From positions 18,566,001 through 18,630,000 of the forward strand of contig OY776120.1 of assembly GCA_963675135.1 (NCBI GenBank): a DNA stretch of 64,000 nt. The letters are read 5' to 3'. Position 1 is the stretch's first letter. Each line of letters starts with the position of its first letter. Under the pieces are notes generated by a model. The model did no database searches. It saw nothing but the letters and a program-made list of their open reading frames with translations, and was not told the DNA's origin. A program made the position numbers and the translations under genes. This document shows, in pieces, positions 62,053 to 64,000 of this stretch. This stretch comes from Galeopsis tetrahit. Taxonomy: Eukaryota; Streptophyta; Magnoliopsida; Lamiales; Lamiaceae.

Positions 62053-64000
62053 TTAATATTCATCTTCTTCATCTTCGTCTTCATTTTCATTATTTGCAAC
62101 ATCTTCCTCTTCATCCTCATATTCTTCATCCTCATCTTCTTCATCCTCCCTCTCGTCATGTTCATCCTCCTCCTTATGTCCACTATCGTTTTCAATAACA
62201 ATCAATTATGGATTTGCAGCCGTCAAGTCTACCGAAAGATTAAAATCTCCCGCAAACACTTCAGTTTGATTCTCTATTTGTTCCATTTGAAACGGAGGTT
62301 CATCTTCATCGTTGTTTTCCTTTTGGGGGACCTCCACCATTGACCTTGCCTTCACTTTGCAAACAGTGTGCCATTCTCTATTACGTTTTCCAGCTCCTGG
62401 ATACGTGCAGTAGTAGACTTGAGATACCTGAGAGGCAAATACAAACGGATCATCCCCGCTATACGTCCTTTTCGAATTAACATCCACAAGCTTGTACTCC
62501 GGATGAATTTTGGTTCCTGAAGGGGATGTGTCAAACCAATGGCACTTGAACAACATTACGGTTTTTATTGGATATCCCGGATATTCAATTTCAACGACTT
62601 TGTGCAACACCCCAAAGTAACCACTTGCATCTGCATTATAATTCGCACTGCTAACACAAACACCACTGTTGTTAGTCGTTCTTGTTGATGCATACTCTGA
62701 TGTATGAAACCTGTAGCCTTTCACAATATAGCCGTTGTAAGTCCTCACACGCCGTAGTGGTCCTTTGCTGAGATCCTGTAAGAACCGGCTCTAAAAATCG
62801 TGCGATTGTCCCTATACAGTTAAAATTAACATTAATCAAAACAATTATTTGTTCACGTAAAATTCAATTAATGATACTCACATAACGTTGGAACCATCGG
62901 GAAAATTGACGTTGAAGACTAGTATCTATGCCTCTATCTGAGATGTTTTGATCTGCATGTCGTAGTTCTTGTGTATACATCCTAATAATTCACAACACAA
63001 TTAGATGATAAATGACGTACGTTTGTGCTATTTAATTAGATGATAAATATATGAAATACTTACTCAATGTAAGGCTGAACTTCATCACAATTCAATAACA
63101 TGTACGTTTGTGCTATTTCAGCCTCTGTGTTTGTTGACCAATATCGTTCAGTGGCTTTTCCTATAGGTCGCCCCTTAGACTTGAATACAGAGAGCATGCC
63201 ATCGACTTCTTGTTGCGTACCTCTACCATCGAAGTTACGTGGTTCATTCCTGATCCTCGTGTTGACATGGTCTTTAAAATAATATGAACAAAACATGCCA
63301 ACCTCTTCATTCAAATATGCATTAACAATCGATGCTTCGACGTTTGCCTTTTGTTTAGCATTGCGCTTCAAGTTGTGGAGATACCTAAAATTATAATAGT
63401 TAACAAATTAAAATAAGGCTTCTTATACTAAAAACTAATTAAATGAGAGAAATAGAATTGTTCACCTCTCAAATGGGTACATCCACCTGTACTGCACTGG
63501 ACCACCAATCCTAGCTTCATACGCTAAGTGAACAGGTAAGTGTTCCATCGAGTCAAAGAAGCTAGGTGGGAAAAAACGTTCCAACTTACACAAAATAACT
63601 GGAATGTCTCGTTCCAAACGATTCATATCATCAACCTTGATTGTTGTAGACGTTAAATCTCTAAAAAAGAGACTTAATTCAGTGACAGCCCTCCACACAT
63701 TCAGAGGAAGAAATTCTCGAAACGCAATAGGTATCAAGCGCTGCATAAAAACATGACAATCATGACTCTTCATCCCTGCAACTTTGCCTTTTGTTGTGTC
63801 TACGCATCGACTCATGTTTGACACATAGCCGTCTGGAAATCTTAACTCTTTAATCCATCTACACAATTCCTGTTTTTGTGCCTTATCTAGTGTGTAGCAA
63901 GCCTTCGGATATTTACCTGTACGGGTATCCTGTTCCAACTCATCACGGCGACAAATAGTGTTCAACTCTTCCCTGGACTTTGGAGTATCTTTCGCCTTGC
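62053..64000 (-). pseudogene. Element H TNP2-type CACTA transposase gene, 3' part (5' end beyond window)
   Basis: Minus-strand exons by eye: 64000(open)-63466, 63384-63064, 62981-62882, 62811-62053. Exon 2 and exon 3 are 321 and 100 nt, the same lengths as in G. Motifs: YVSNMSRCVDTTKGK, MKSHDCHVFMQRLIPIAF, DIPVILCKLERFFPPSFF, LPVHLAYEARIGGPVQYRWM (DUF4218 type), then VKGYRFHTSEY, MLFKCHWFDTSPSGT, VYYCTYPG (DUF4216 type) and a long Glu/Asp tail. Two in-frame stops lie in the last exon: TAG at about 62791-62793 and TAA at 62206-62208. Upstream catalytic exon sequence continues past 64000. Confidence 0.85.

Noticed and set aside
1..64000. CRISPR arrays, bacterial operons, riboswitches, organellar inserts
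   Set aside because: All repeats are explained by plant transposable elements. No rRNA, chloroplast or mitochondrial genes and no CRISPR-like spacing were seen.

Overview
The window is plant nuclear DNA, most likely from a eudicot. It is a stack of nested transposable elements with no host gene I can name. Evidence for a plant: Sirevirus-type and Tork-type Ty1/copia elements, Tat-lineage Ty3/gypsy elements with dual RNase H, CACTA (En/Spm) elements with TNP2 and Ptta-type genes, a Harbinger Myb/NAM-associated gene, TATA boxes of the form CTATAAATA, and GT-AG introns with U/A-rich interiors.

Layout, left to right. (1) Element A (1-1692 and 15043-20030, + strand) is a Sirevirus-like copia whose 5' part lies off the window. 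It keeps protease and integrase, has lost reverse transcriptase/RNase H through an internal deletion, and keeps a 990-codon post-pol ORF, PPT and 3' LTR. (2) Element B (1693-15037, - strand) is a full-length relative inserted in A's pol (TSD ACTGC), with two LTRs, a tRNA-iMet-type PBS, gag-pol broken by one in-frame TAA, and an intact 1256-codon post-pol ORF with a promoter-like leader. (3) Element C (20807-37653, - strand, TSD ATATT) is an older, heavily mutated Tork-type copia. (4) Element D (21088-33141, + strand, TSD AATGC) is a young Tat-type gypsy nested in C's 3' LTR. It carries an antisense plant-mobile-domain gene behind a palindromic tandem array. (5) Fragments at 20031-20806 and 37654-37960 flank C and may be relic exons of an unrecognised gene.

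(6) Element I begins at 38112 as a Harbinger-type terminus with a frameshifted Myb/NAM-associated ORF. Its other end is not seen. (7) Element E (40200-51409, + strand, TSD ATTAC) is a second young Tat gypsy inserted in I. It has a 1745-codon gag-pol ORF ended by one TAG, a roughly 120-bp tandem array, and a three-exon antisense gene with a gypsy-type 'Transposase_28' domain. (8) A CACTA left end (F) starts at 51682 and carries what looks like a captured DUF674-type fragment. (9) A complete CACTA element G (53924-61632, TSD GTG) is inserted in that sequence. It has an apparently intact five-exon Ptta/TNPA-like gene and a four-exon TNP2 gene with a nonsense codon and a damaged splice acceptor. 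(10) A second, diverged CACTA transposase gene (H) runs from 62053 off the right edge.

How the parts work together: within each retroelement, gag forms particles, protease matures the polyprotein, RT/RNase H copies RNA primed at the PBS and PPT, and integrase inserts the DNA. Almost every pol has one or more visible lesions. By hand count, LTR pairs differ by about 0.7-0.9% in B, D and E and about 5% in C, which agrees with the nesting order. The parts least explained by standard element biology are the extra ORFs of A/B, the spliced antisense genes of D/E, the palindrome array in D, and tRNA-like Pol III boxes inside G. Exon borders, identities and divergence values were read by eye and are stated as such.
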